DNA of 64,000 bases from Sequoia sempervirens (Eukaryota; Streptophyta; Pinopsida; Cupressales; Cupressaceae). The stretch covers positions 213,365,314 to 213,429,313 of the forward strand of contig VDFB02358134.1 in assembly GCA_007258455.2 (NCBI GenBank), written 5' to 3'. Below the pieces are notes generated by a model. It had not been told where the DNA came from, searched no databases, and saw nothing but the letters and a program-made list of their open reading frames with translations. The translations under genes and the position numbers were made by a program. Each line of letters begins with the position of its first letter. The first letter of the stretch is position 1. This document shows positions 34,882 to 45,489 of the stretch, in pieces.

Positions 34882-37564
34882 ATGCCGATCCCTTACCACA
34901 CCCACCGACTTGAGCGTGTGCGCCGTCACCAGCGTCCGGCCGACTATGGACCTCCGGTATGTACCCCAACTCGTCCTTGTAATTCTTTCCCATATTTTTG
35001 ATGTGTTTTTACACGTGTTTTAGTGTTTTAGCACGCAGTGAATGCGGTTTAGCGCGTCGCTGACCTGTTGTAGCGTGCCATAGGTTTAGCGCACCGATGA
35101 AATTTTATAGCATGTCCGGTAGGTTTTGTAGCGTGCCAGAAGTTTTAGCGCGCAGGGTCAAATTTGCAGCATGTCCGTAGGATTTTATAGCGCGCCAGCT
35201 TTTTTAGCACGTCTAGAAGATTTTGTAGCGCACCAGACATTCTAGTGTTTTTAGGTTGATTTTGTATCACTTTGCGGTAGAGATTGATAAAAAAAATTGT
35301 GCATTTTGCTTTTCGTTGATTTGATTTTGATTCCATCTATTTTAGTTTGATCTTGACTAAAATATATGGGAAATGATCTCATGATGAGCGAGATCTATTG
35401 ATTGATAATAATTATTCTCATGATAGGCGAGGAATAATTAAACTTTCCAAAGGATTTGAACCTGATTGATAGATGAGGGTTCCTTGATAATTTGCTAGGT
35501 TGATAGGTAAAATCACAATTTTTGAAAATTTGATGATCTTTTGATATTTTGATTAAAATGTCTTGTTTGTATGATAACAGGAGCATTTAGATGTTATCCA
35601 AGTGCGAGAGCAGTTCCCCTAGCCTTTTGATATGATATCGTGACTTACGACAGACGAGAGACAACATATTATGGATTGTGGCTTAGCGACATTATTGGAT
35701 ATGCTCCATATTAGACTTAATAGGGGTCTATTGACAGCTTTAGCAGAGAGGTGGCATAGTGACCACAACACCTTTCACTTACCTACTGGTGAGATGACTG
35801 ATGCCGGAGGATGTATGGCGTATTCTTTGCATTCCTTTTGTTGGAGAGATTGTGGTACATGATTCAGAGGAGGTTGGTGGTGTAGAGGCTATGCGGAGGG
35901 TCTTTCAGGATCCTCAGATTGCAGGAGAGTGGATTCCATGGGTTGAGATGCAAGATTTGTATGCACCACTTCCTTCAGTTTTGGCTGACTTTATTGGTGG
36001 ATTCCTTTGTCCTGATAAGAGGTCAAAGGGTCTATCTCTTGGATGGGGTCGGGTGTTGGAGGGTCTGGTTGTCCATAGGATGAGATATGCTTGGGGCATG
36101 TGCATGCTTGCCCAGTTATATCATGATTTGCATTGGATTGTGTATCTCGGCGGCAGTAGTTTATTGGCAGGGGCTACCCTTCTCCAGGTATGGGCACGGG
36201 AGCATATTACTATTACGCATCCCGTGCCAGTGTTAGCCAGACCAGCGACGAGGCCCTATGTGTTTCGATATAGAGGCAGGCCTACCCAACATATGATGGG
36301 TAAGCTTGATTATTGGAGGCAGATCATTCATGATGTGGAGGCAGTTACTTAGCATCCCTATTTAGACTGTGATGACTGGGATGATGATGATATAAAGTTG
36401 GGGTTCTTGTCTGATTCGATGTATTTGATCGGGAAGAGCCCCAGGGTCTTGGAGCGATTCCTGTTTCGTCGTGTGTACAGATAGTATGGGATTGTTCAAT
36501 GCATGCCATAGGGTGTAGCCCATTATGGATGATGTCGGATAGATGTCAGTGATTGGGGTCCCAGTTTGCCTTACGGGGCACTTGTTGAGGGTTACCATGC
36601 TCTACAGCCATCAGCTTGGGATGTCCGACGGGACATTGTCAAGGAACCTATTACTCCTGAGTATGGAGAGTACTTGGCTCTGCACCCTCCTACACATATC
36701 ACTATTCTGGATGAGCCAGTACTAGCACCAGTGGTAGCACGAGCACCAGCACTAGCAGCACCAGTAGCAGCACTAGCAGGGGGAGTACAGGTTGGTCAGA
36801 GATGGGGGAGAGATGATAGTGAGAGTAGCAGTGATGAGAGCAGTGAGAGTAGCGAGGAGAGCAGTGAGGAGGGCAGTGATCATGATGGTAGAGATTGGGG
36901 GAGACCGAGCATGGTAGGTACCTTAGAGCCATCTTCCAGTGCGCCTCGTAAGAGGCAGGCTGTTGCTTCCTCGTCGACAGATCCATCAGTGGTTGCAGGT
37001 CTACAGGTGCAGGTTCAGACCTTATAGGGACACCTAGCACAGGTGCATGGTTTACTAGCACAGACACAGGCTCAGATGCAGGCACAGCTAGCTACTGCAC
37101 AGACACATATTACCTCTCTAATTGGTGAGAGAGATGGGGCTTTACAGGTATCAGTGACCGCACAGGCTCAGCTAGCAGGTGTTCGGGCACAGTTGACCAC
37201 TGCCCAGACATAGATCGCATCCTTGACTGTTGAGCAAGATACTATCAGGCAGGCAGCAGAGACTGCATAGGCTACAGCAGAGAGATTGCAGAGAGTGGCA
37301 GATGGGACATCTGTGGCAGATTATATGAGAGAGGCTATGCGAGCAGGTGCCGAGATTGAGTTCTACAGGAGTCGCTACCATGAGCTTTGCCCCCTAGAGC
37401 AGAGAGTCAGTTATGCTTAGTCTCATTTAGAGAGGACCCATTCGAGAATAGTGAGCAGAGGTGTGACACAGCCTCTCCCGAGGGATCCGAGAGATCCTAG
37501 GACATCTGGTGGTGGTACTAATACTGGTGCGAAACCTGCTCCTTCTGGTGGGAGTACCACTTGA
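34882..37564 (+). pseudogene. Antisense plant-mobile-domain gene of element A, two exons
   Basis: Exon 1 is 34882-34956 (25 codons, Arg/His-rich, MPIPYHTHRLERVRRHQR...). A GTATGT donor at 34957 and an AACAG acceptor at 35579-35580 define a 624-bp intron, and exon 2 continues in phase at 35581. Exon 2 carries the plant mobile domain: HNTFHLPTGEMT near 35770-35795, WRILCIPFVGEIVVH, then LYHDLHWIVYLGG and PYVFRYRGRP. An acidic Ser/Glu tract (36815-36890) and a Gln/Ala coiled-coil-like tail follow, ending at 37562-37564. One frameshift lies near 35795. At least ten stops (35620, 35641, 36350, 36482, 36509, 36530, 37025, 37211, 37268, 37418) are TAG or TGA, each one C-to-T step from CAG or CGA. 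The domain family occurs in plant transposons and as extra ORFs in Tat elements; its biochemical role is unknown to me. Confidence 0.8.
35013..35255. repeat. About 21-bp array inside the intron of the antisense gene
   Basis: Words such as TTTTAGCGCGC, TTTTGTAGCGTGCC and TTATAGCGCGCC recur about every 20-21 bases. This is the reverse complement of the GCGCGCTGAAAC-type unit in the element A leader (47240-47520 and 48955-49100). Confidence 0.75.
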
Positions 37565-39151
37565 GATCCTTTGTGTACCCTTTGAGAGACATACTTCCAT
37601 TTTTGATATGATGTTATTTTCATTCTTTTCAGACTTCATTGTATACTTGACACTTGATGAGATATATATGTGCAGCAGTTCGATTGATCTATGATATGTT
37701 TTTACATGATTTATGTGATGGATGCATTGTTTTATAATGATTTATTTTACATAGCCTGTATGGATGCATTTAATGATGATGTGATATGATATTGGTGATG
37801 TATTTCTTTTCTTAATGAGATGCCATGTATGATAAAAAAAAAAGAAAAAAAATGTGATGTAAATGAATGATGTATGAATGAGATAAAAATGAAATGAAGT
37901 ATAATATGCAATGTGATAGATGAATGAATGATGTTTGAATGAAATGGAATAATATATATGAAATGTGATGTAATTGTAAATGAATGATGTAATGAACTGT
38001 AAATGGTGTATGATAGATGAGATGGAATGCAATGATGTAATGTAATTGTAAATGAATGATGTAATGAAATGTAAATGGTGTATGATAGATGAGATGGAAT
38101 GCAATGATGTATGATGAAAATGTAATGATGAAAATGTGATGTATGATGAAAATGTGATGTCATATTAATGTAAATGAAATGTGATAAAAGAATATGTGAT
38201 ATGTGATATATGAATGAATTGCAAATGTAATGAATGATGAGATGTAAATGTAAATGATGTATGATGAATTATAAATAAATGATATATGAATGATATGTAA
38301 ATGAAATGATGTATGGATGTATGATGTATCTAATGAAATGTAAATGAATGATGTAACATAACGTGCATATGATGTCATGAAATGAGATGTTTTATTGTGA
38401 ATTTTATGATGAGATGAAGAGATGATCCTATATGCATGCCGTTATGAAAATTGCATGTGTCAAGTATACTCAATCTTTAATAAGAAAAGATAACATCGTT
38501 TGTGAATGAACCATTGTAACTTGTGCCTCCAGTACTCTGCAGATGTATTATTATGAATGCAATCTATGTTAACCATGCAAATTCCTATTTTATCAATGCA
38601 AACCTAAGTCTCATTTCAATAATCATTTTATTCTGCTTTGTATCATCACTGAGCTTTATTTTAAAATGTTGAAAGTGAATACAAGCATCAATGATATGAG
38701 ATAGACCACTGATGACCTGAGTATTTCTTTCATGATTTTTGATATTGCAAGCGAACACAAGCATCATGGTATAAGATAGACCAATGATGACCTAAGCATT
38801 TCTTGCGTAAACAAACAAGAATTAATCATTTTCTTAAGTGAATTGGAATGTCATCCATGATACTTGATAGAGCACTTCCCGCGACAATTCACAAAATAAT
38901 AATGACTAACTCACAAACAACAAACAAAGAAAAGGTATCATTCTTCTTCCTTACTTCTCTAGTTCAATACATCATTGAGTCACTCCAAAGAAATGATAAT
39001 CAAATGATAAAATGAAAAGCACAACAATTCAAATTCTACTTAATGTATTTTTCAAATCATTATTCAAATTTAGATCATTAGTGTTGAGATGTGTGTGCTG
39101 ATGTGTGCATGATATTCCCAAATGTTTAACCAAATGATGTGACCTAAAAGA
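37565..39151. other. Element A region between the two convergent genes
   Basis: Low-complexity ATGA/AATG-rich sequence at 37740-38400 includes a 72-bp duplication (AATTGTAAATG-type landmark at 37973 and 38045). The rest has no supported ORF. The 3' ends of gag-pol and the antisense gene face each other across this stretch. Confidence 0.6.
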
Positions 39152-39724
39152 CCTATCCTAGGGGTCTCAGGGACTGATCAAAGATTAGTCTTGCCTACGT
39201 TATACATGCAGAGACCATGTAGTTCGACTGACACAGACTCCACTTTTGACTGATGTAGACTCTATTTTTGTGTTTTTGATTTTCTGATGTTTTTGGATTT
39301 TGATTTTCTGATGTTTTTGGATTTTTATTTTCTGATGTTTTTGGATTTTGATGGATTGCCACTTGATGTTGTCATGTTTGACTGCCTTTCCATGTAAGCT
39401 AAAAGTCTACTTGTACCAGCTAACACTAGGATGTTTCCCCCAAGCCAGGGTAAAACATGGTATCTCCGCTATGATATGGATAGTGATAATGATTGTCCCA
39501 AATGATATATGGAAATGATATGAAAGGAAACAATCGTAACAACACTATACCTAGTAGATTGAGGAGTTTGGTGAAAATCACAAGTAACGCCTGTTTGCCA
39601 GGTTTTCATCACTTGTTTTTATTGTCCTCTTTCCTTTTCTTTTGTATTTTTATTTTTATATATTTTTTTGTTTTTCTCTCTTTTCTGTCATCATGATGCC
39701 TGTTTTCTAGGTTTTCATCAAGAC
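39152..39724 (-). other. Conserved non-coding blocks after element A pol
   Basis: Block 2 (39152-39230) and two copies of block 1 (39590-39616, 39690-39724) match the blocks of element E at 18746-18993 and 17250-17417. Between them lies a 24-bp repeat in three copies (TTTCTGATGTTTTTGG at about 39281, 39305 and 39329). Block 1 begins only about 30 bases past the integrase stop. Confidence 0.6.
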
Positions 39725-39752
39725 AACTTTATTGACCGTGCACTAGATATCC

Positions 39753-40880
39753 TCAAGTGTAGAATTGCCTGAGATGAATGTTGTTCATGGGCTCCTCCAA
39801 CATGTTTCCTTCTAGTGTAGACAGCCGGTATGCTCCTGATCCATAGACTGATATGATGACATAAGGTCCTATCCAGTTAGGTTCAAACTTTCCCTTCTTT
39901 TCTCTGTCTGCTTGATTTCTAGGGTTTTCCCGTAGGACCAAGTCTCTGATTTGGAAGACTCTAGGCTTAACCCTCTGATTATAGTTCTTAGACATCCTTT
40001 GTTGATAGGCTGCCAAATGATTGACAGCTTGTTGTCGACGTTCATCAAGTAGCTCTAATTCTTGAAGTCTAGAGATCCTGTAATCTTCATCTGAAATGAG
40101 TCCTTTTAGTGAAACTCAAAGGGATGGAATTTCTACCTCAATAGTTAATATTGCTTCTGATCCATAGACAAGAGCATATGGTGTAGCTCCTGTTGGTGTT
40201 CTGATGCTAGTCCTATAAGCCCAAAGAGCAGGGTTAAGCTGAACGTGCCAATCACGCCCTACCTCATTCACAGTCTTTTTGAGAATCTTTAGGATTGTTT
40301 TGTTGGAAGCTTTTGCCTATCCATTACCTTGAGGGTAATACGGGGTTGAAAAGTGATGTTGGATGTGAAACTTTTCACACAATTCTTGAACGTCTTGGTT
40401 CTTGAAAGGCCTGCCATTATCTGTAATGATTGACTGTGGTATCCCATATCTACAAATGAGATAATTAAGTATGAAAGATGATATTTGCTTCCCAGTGATT
40501 GTGGTTAAGGGAACTACTTCCACCCATTTTGTAAAATATTCCGTTGCTATGATAATGAACTTGTGTCCATTAGATGAAGATGGGTTAATTTTCCCTACCA
40601 GGTCTAATCCCCACTGACAGAAAGGCCATGTAGTTGCAAATGGATGTAACTCCTATGTCGGTGCATGTATAAGATTGCCATGGATCTGGCATTTTGGACA
40701 TCTTTTGACAAACTGATAAGATTCTTGTTCCATGTGTGGCCAGTAATACCCTAAATGAAGGAGTTTCTTGGCTAAAGATAATCCACTTGAATGTGTACCA
40801 CAAATTCCTTCATGGACCTCATGTAAAGCTGAAGCGGATTCGTTATGTTCTAAACAACGTAAAAGAGTACCATCCAGGCC
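39753..40880 (-). pseudogene. Element A integrase
   Basis: The zinc-binding HHCC part: HEVHEGICGTH, LLHLGYYWPHM and VKRCPKCQ (40830-40690). Core: WGLDLVGKI gives the first Asp (about 40600) and IITDNGRPF the second (about 40415). In the third catalytic position the text after the TAG at 40317 has AKAS where integrases have A-E-A; Glu to Lys (AAA codon at 40311-40313) would abolish catalysis and fits a G-to-A change. The C-terminal part has FEPNWIGPYVI, a GPY/F-type module, and ends HLRQFYT. Other stops: 40653 and 40116. Confidence 0.88.
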
Positions 40881-40883
40881 TCA

Positions 40884-41862
40884 ACGGTAAAGGGTGTCAG
40901 CAATAATGGTATGTTTGGCGGATTGGCATATGAAGTTGCACTTTTGGTTGCGAGAAAGATCTGGTGGTAAGATATTATCCTTTAGATAAGTATAAATGTC
41001 TCCATAAATGGAAGATTGGGCACTATCCAAAAGGCTTATGGTTTGGGATTTGGGATTTCCGTATGCTGGATTTGATACTTGTTCTACAATAAATCGATAA
41101 TGATCTTGTGTTTCAGGCATTTTTAGAAGAGATGCTATTGTGGCCATGGCATATGCTGCTTTGTTCTCTGATCTTGGTATCTGCTCAAATTTGATTTCTA
41201 TGAAGTATTTTCTTAGGTCATCTACCAGCCTCTTGTATAAAATTAGTGTGTCATCCTTAGTTTGGTAATCATTGTTGACTTGATAGATGATTAACTGGGA
41301 GTCTCCGTACACCTGTAGTTCTATGATTTTCCAGTCAATAGCCATTTTAATTCCAAGGATCAAAGCTTCATATTCAGCCACATTGTTAGTGCAACGGAAG
41401 GTAAGCCTGTAAGATCATGGAATGGTGTGCCCAAGAGTTGTGACAAATAAAATTCCTGCCCCTGATCCATGTTGTGTGTAGGATCCATCGAAGTAGAGTT
41501 GCCACGGCTGTGTTGTAATGTTTAGGATATCTGCATCAGGAAATTCCATGGTCATAGGATGACCGTCTGATAATGGAGCTTCTGCTAATTGGTCGACGAT
41601 GACTTGTCCTTTGATAGCTCGCCTTTTGACATACTAAATGTCAAACTCACTAAGGAGCATGACCCACTTTACCAACCTTCCCGTTAAAGATGCTTTGCTC
41701 AGTAAATACTTGAGAGGATCAATTTTTGCAACGAGCTTGACAGTGTGAGTGAGCATATAGTGTCGCAATTTTTGTGTTGCAAATACTACTGCTAAGCATG
41801 ATTTTTCAATGAATGTGTAGTTTACTTCATGTCCATTGAGTGTCCTGCTGATATAGTATATA
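40884..41862 (-). pseudogene. Element A RNase H pair (gypsy-type and second Tat-type domain)
   Basis: The first RNase H region has AIYYISRTLNGHEVNYT and LRHYMLTHTVKLVAKIDPL (41860-41670), followed by RLVKWVMLLSEFDI and a TAG at 41634. The second opens with LYFDGSYTQHGSGAGI (about 41500), then AEYEALILGIKMAI and VYGDSQLIIYQV, carrying the D, E and D residues of an RNase H fold. The fourth acidic position is Tyr (ENKAAYAMA; TAT codon at 41152-41154) instead of Asp. A second domain of this kind between RT and integrase is the hallmark of the Tat clade. A TGA at 41415 and another at 40881 interrupt. Confidence 0.85.
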
Positions 41863-41864
41863 GC

Positions 41865-42893
41865 CTATTCCTTTCCTTCTTTATCCTCTTGTGCTAGCAA
41901 GGCTCCTAAAGAAATATATATTGTTGCAATATATAGCAACAATGGCTTGTCTTCACTGGGTGGCACCAAGATTGGTGGTGTCATCAAATAATGCTTGATT
42001 TGGTTGAAAGTATTCTCACACTGTTCATCCCATTTAAAAGGTACATTTTTATGCAAAAGATGGTTGAATGGATGACACCGATCTGCTAGTTGAGAGATGA
42101 ATCTTCTGATGGACTGTAGTCGGCCTTGTAGAGATCTTAATGTACTAATATTCTTAGGAGGTGGCATTTCCATAATGGCTTTAACTTTTGCTGGATCTAC
42201 TTCAATGCCTTTTGTAGAAACTATGTATCCCAGGAGTTTTGTTGATGTTACTCCAAAGGCACATTTCTTAGGATTCAATCTGACTTTGAATTTTTCCAAC
42301 CTATCAAATATTTTGGCTAGTATATCTAGATTTCCTTCTCTGGTGTAAGATTTGGCTAAGATATCGTCCACATAGTCCTCCATGAAGGTGTGCATCATGT
42401 CATGGAAGATTGTTGTCATAGCTCGCTGGTATGTAGCTCCTGCATTCTTTAACCCAAAAGGCATGATGTTCCAGCAAAAGGTGCCCCATGGACATGTAAA
42501 TGCTATCTTTTCTTGGTCTTCAGGAGCTATCTTGATTTGATTGTATCCTGAAAATCCATCCATGAGTGATAACATTTGATGGCCAGCTGTTAGATCTACA
42601 ATCATGTCTATGTTTGGCAAAGGAAAATCATCCTTTGGACATGCTTTATTTAAATCCCAAAAATCCGTACATATTCTAATGGTGTTATCTGGCTTTGAAA
42701 CAAGTACAATGTTGGATATCCATTCTGCATAATCAATAGATCTGATAAACCCAGCATCTAGTAGTTTCTTCAATTCATTTTTTACCAATAATGCAACATG
42801 TGGATGCATCTTTCTTAGTTTTTGTTTGACTGGTTTAGTGCCAGCTGGTAAGGATAAGTGATGCATAATGAGATCTGTGTCTAAGCCTGGCAT
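41865..42893 (-). pseudogene. Element A reverse transcriptase
   Basis: RNA-dependent DNA polymerase of the element. Motifs in order: CPKDDFPLPNIDMIVD (fingers/palm entry), FSGYNQIKI, MPFGLKNAGATYQR, then the catalytic YVDD at 42363-42374 in FMEDYVDDILAKS, then FGVTSTKLLGYIVS and the connection to RNase H. The usual F-R-D-L-N reads FWDLN, an Arg-to-Trp change that fits CGG to TGG. The segment of 342 codons is uninterrupted. The C-terminal end is marked by the TAG at 41865. Confidence 0.92.
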
Positions 42894-42923
42894 GTCAGAG
42901 TATGACCAAGCAAAATTGATGCA

Positions 42924-44327
42924 TCATCCTTCAAAGAATTTGATAAAATCTGGCTTTTCTGTATCTGTCATGGATGCCGCCAGGTGTAGGATTCTTGCTT
43001 TCTCTACTGTGCCAATATTAATAGACTGTGTGGGTTGTATCAACACTGATGATCTTTCATGGTAATGTTGTGGGAGGATGTCAAACCTTCCATCCTTTGG
43101 TGCCTCAATGAGGTTTTCACCATTGGATGCATTCTTTGTTTTTACTATTTTAGGATCTAATACTGCCATAGAATGGTTTTCACCATTAGATCCATTATTT
43201 ATTTTCATATTTTTGCAACTGGAAGGCTTGGCATCCTCCTGCCTAAAAGCATCGTTAAAAGAAGTATTGGTAGAACAAGTATTAGATTCCTCACAGCAAA
43301 GATAATTAATAATGGCAGATTCATTATCAAAAATAGGGAGGTCAATAGGGTGTTGGGGTTCCCATTCGATAAGCTCGGGATGCAGTAAAGGCAATGAATC
43401 ATTAGATGGGTTGAGGTCAGCGATTGTGAAAGCTCGAACGGAAATGTCGTCTAGATTGTTAGTGGTTATGTCGAGGCCTACAAAGGTATTTTCTTCCACA
43501 TCATTTATCTCAATCGATGTCTGTTCATCTTCACTTGAGTCATCAAAATTTTGTGTTTCAAAGTCAATAGGATTAAAACTTGAGCTTTGACCCTCCTCGA
43601 GTTTGGAGGTATACTTTTTGATAATGTCGATCTGAATATCTTCATAGGAAACATCTGATAAGTTGTCCCACTCATACTCATTTGAATCTGTTTCAGAGTT
43701 ATCTCTTATTTGAAGAATATGCTCCACAGTTTTATTGGTGATTTTGGCTCTTGCTTTTTCTGTGTATCCTAGCCCAGCTCTGCCATTTCGCTGAATTGCG
43801 AGGACTTGGATTGGTTCTGTTACACTTTGTTTCCCTTGATCAAGAGATCCTTGTTTTGCTGCATATCCTAGTCCCGTTTTATCCTTATGTTGGAGTGCAA
43901 GAGGCTAGATTGGTTCTGTTATGCCTTGTTTCCTTAATCCAAGAGGTCCCTATCCTGAATATCCCATTTTCTCCAGAATAGTTTTTCCTTTTCCATATTG
44001 ATTTGTCTCTATGATGTTACTTGTGGAATTGGAAGCTTTCTCATCCTTATAAAGCCAATTTAGTATGGCCTTGTCTTCTGATTCTTCATCTAAGCTCCCA
44101 GCTTTTACAAATCTGCCATCTAATGCTATTGTAGATTGTTTTGAATTGTGCGTGTTTGTAGATGGTTGTCCATATGTTTGTAAGGAGGGTAACATTTGTG
44201 ATAAATGAAATGAGTGTCCAACACCATATTCACTTATTCCTTCGTCACTTATCTGCAATTCCTTAGTGAATTGATGTGAGAGTGGAGCCAATTGTTCTTT
44301 GACATTTGAAGGGTTAGATTGTGCCAC
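42924..44327 (-). pseudogene. Element A linker with G-patch-like modules
   Basis: Between protease and RT lies about 470 codons of linker. At 43985-43740 a glycine-patterned module begins KTILEKMGYSG, then after a TAG GPLGLRKQGITEPI, with two following GLGY units (KTGLGYAA, RAGLGYTE) separated by TEPIQ-type turns. This matches the G-patch pattern (M-G-W/Y, G-x-G-x-G, Q-G-I, P-I), known for RNA binding and for activating DEAH helicases, and also present next to the protease of betaretroviruses. The rest (43727-42924) is acidic and Asn-rich. TAG stops at 43950 and 43905 fall inside the module. Confidence 0.65.
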
Positions 44328-44378
44328 CCTTATCTCTTGTGATTTTTGTTGTTTTGGAAGCCACTTTGATATGAAGTT

Positions 44379-45480
44379 CTATTGTTGCTCACCATCTGAT
44401 GTGCTGACTTCTCTATTGTGAGGTATGAATGTATCCTGAGATGTCTTCAATGCATGACAAGCTTGGGTGTCATTATAGTCTGCTATGATTGTTACCTCCT
44501 GTCCATTAACGGGAAATTTTAGGCATTGATGATAGGTGGAAGGTATTGCTTGCATATCATGAATCCAAGGGTGTCCCAATAGTATGTTGTATGTCAGTTC
44601 CCTATCTAAGACTTGGCAAACCACCTTTTGGACAATAGGTCCCACTTGAATGGGTAATATGATCAATCCTTTGGAGGATCTTTCTTCCTCATCATATGCT
44701 TTGATTGTGATTTTTCTTCTTGTATCGATGGCTTCATCTGAGTATCCTAGTGCACGAATCAAATTTAAGGTACAAATATTTAAACCAGCCCCTCCATCTA
44801 TCAGGACACGCTTTACACGGTGTTTATGGATGAGGACTTCAATGTGAAGAGTGGAATTATGTGGATGGGTGAGTGACAAATCATCAAGTTCCGAAAATGA
44901 AAGGAAATGAGGTGCAAATAGATGTCCCACCATAGCTTGGAACTTACACACATCCAAATTGTTAGGTACCGTGGTTGATACAAGAGCTTGTTCAAGAACC
45001 TCTTTGTGTGATGGGGAAATCTTTAAAAGTTCCAAGATGGATATTTGTGCCGGTATTTTCTATAATTGATCAATGAGATTATATTGATTAGAGGGAGGAT
45101 CCACAGCTGGGGATGATATTGATGCTCCTTTCAATATAACTTTGGATTGTGCCCTTGTTGTTGCATTAACCGGTTGGTACTCTTGTTTCCCTTTGAGTGT
45201 GATTACATTGATTTGGTTTTCAAATTTGTCCATATGTTGTACCAAATTGGTAGATGTAATGTCGTTGTTCTGATTGATTTGGTTGCATAACTCCTCATCC
45301 TCCTTGGCGGCAGAAAAGCAAAGGATTGTTGTGTCATAAACATAACCAACATTCTTGCCTTTGGTGTTTGCGGAAGAGGATTCTCCCTTTTGATAATTGG
45401 GTAGAGGATTTTTGAACGTCGTATGATCTTTGTTTGTTTGGTGTTCTTCTACAAATACTTTCTTTTGATCTATGAGGTCT
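44379..45480 (-). pseudogene. Element A protease
   Basis: The aspartic protease processes the polyprotein. The active-site loop reads VLIDGGAGLNICTLNLIRAL (about 44825-44765), with D-G-G in place of the retroviral D-T/S-G, as is common in Tat elements. The later flap and helix part NILLGHPWIHDM follows at about 44600-44560. The upstream linker has QYNLIDQL before a TAG at 45060, then LLKISPSHKEVLEQAL, a conserved run-in for this family. The C-terminal border is at a TAG (44379). Confidence 0.8.
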
Positions 45481-45489
45481 TGTACCGCA

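Noticed and set aside
37742..38378. Minus ORFs rich in His, Ile, Ser and Tyr
   Set aside because: They are translations of the ATGA-type low-complexity stretch between the convergent genes of A; no motif.
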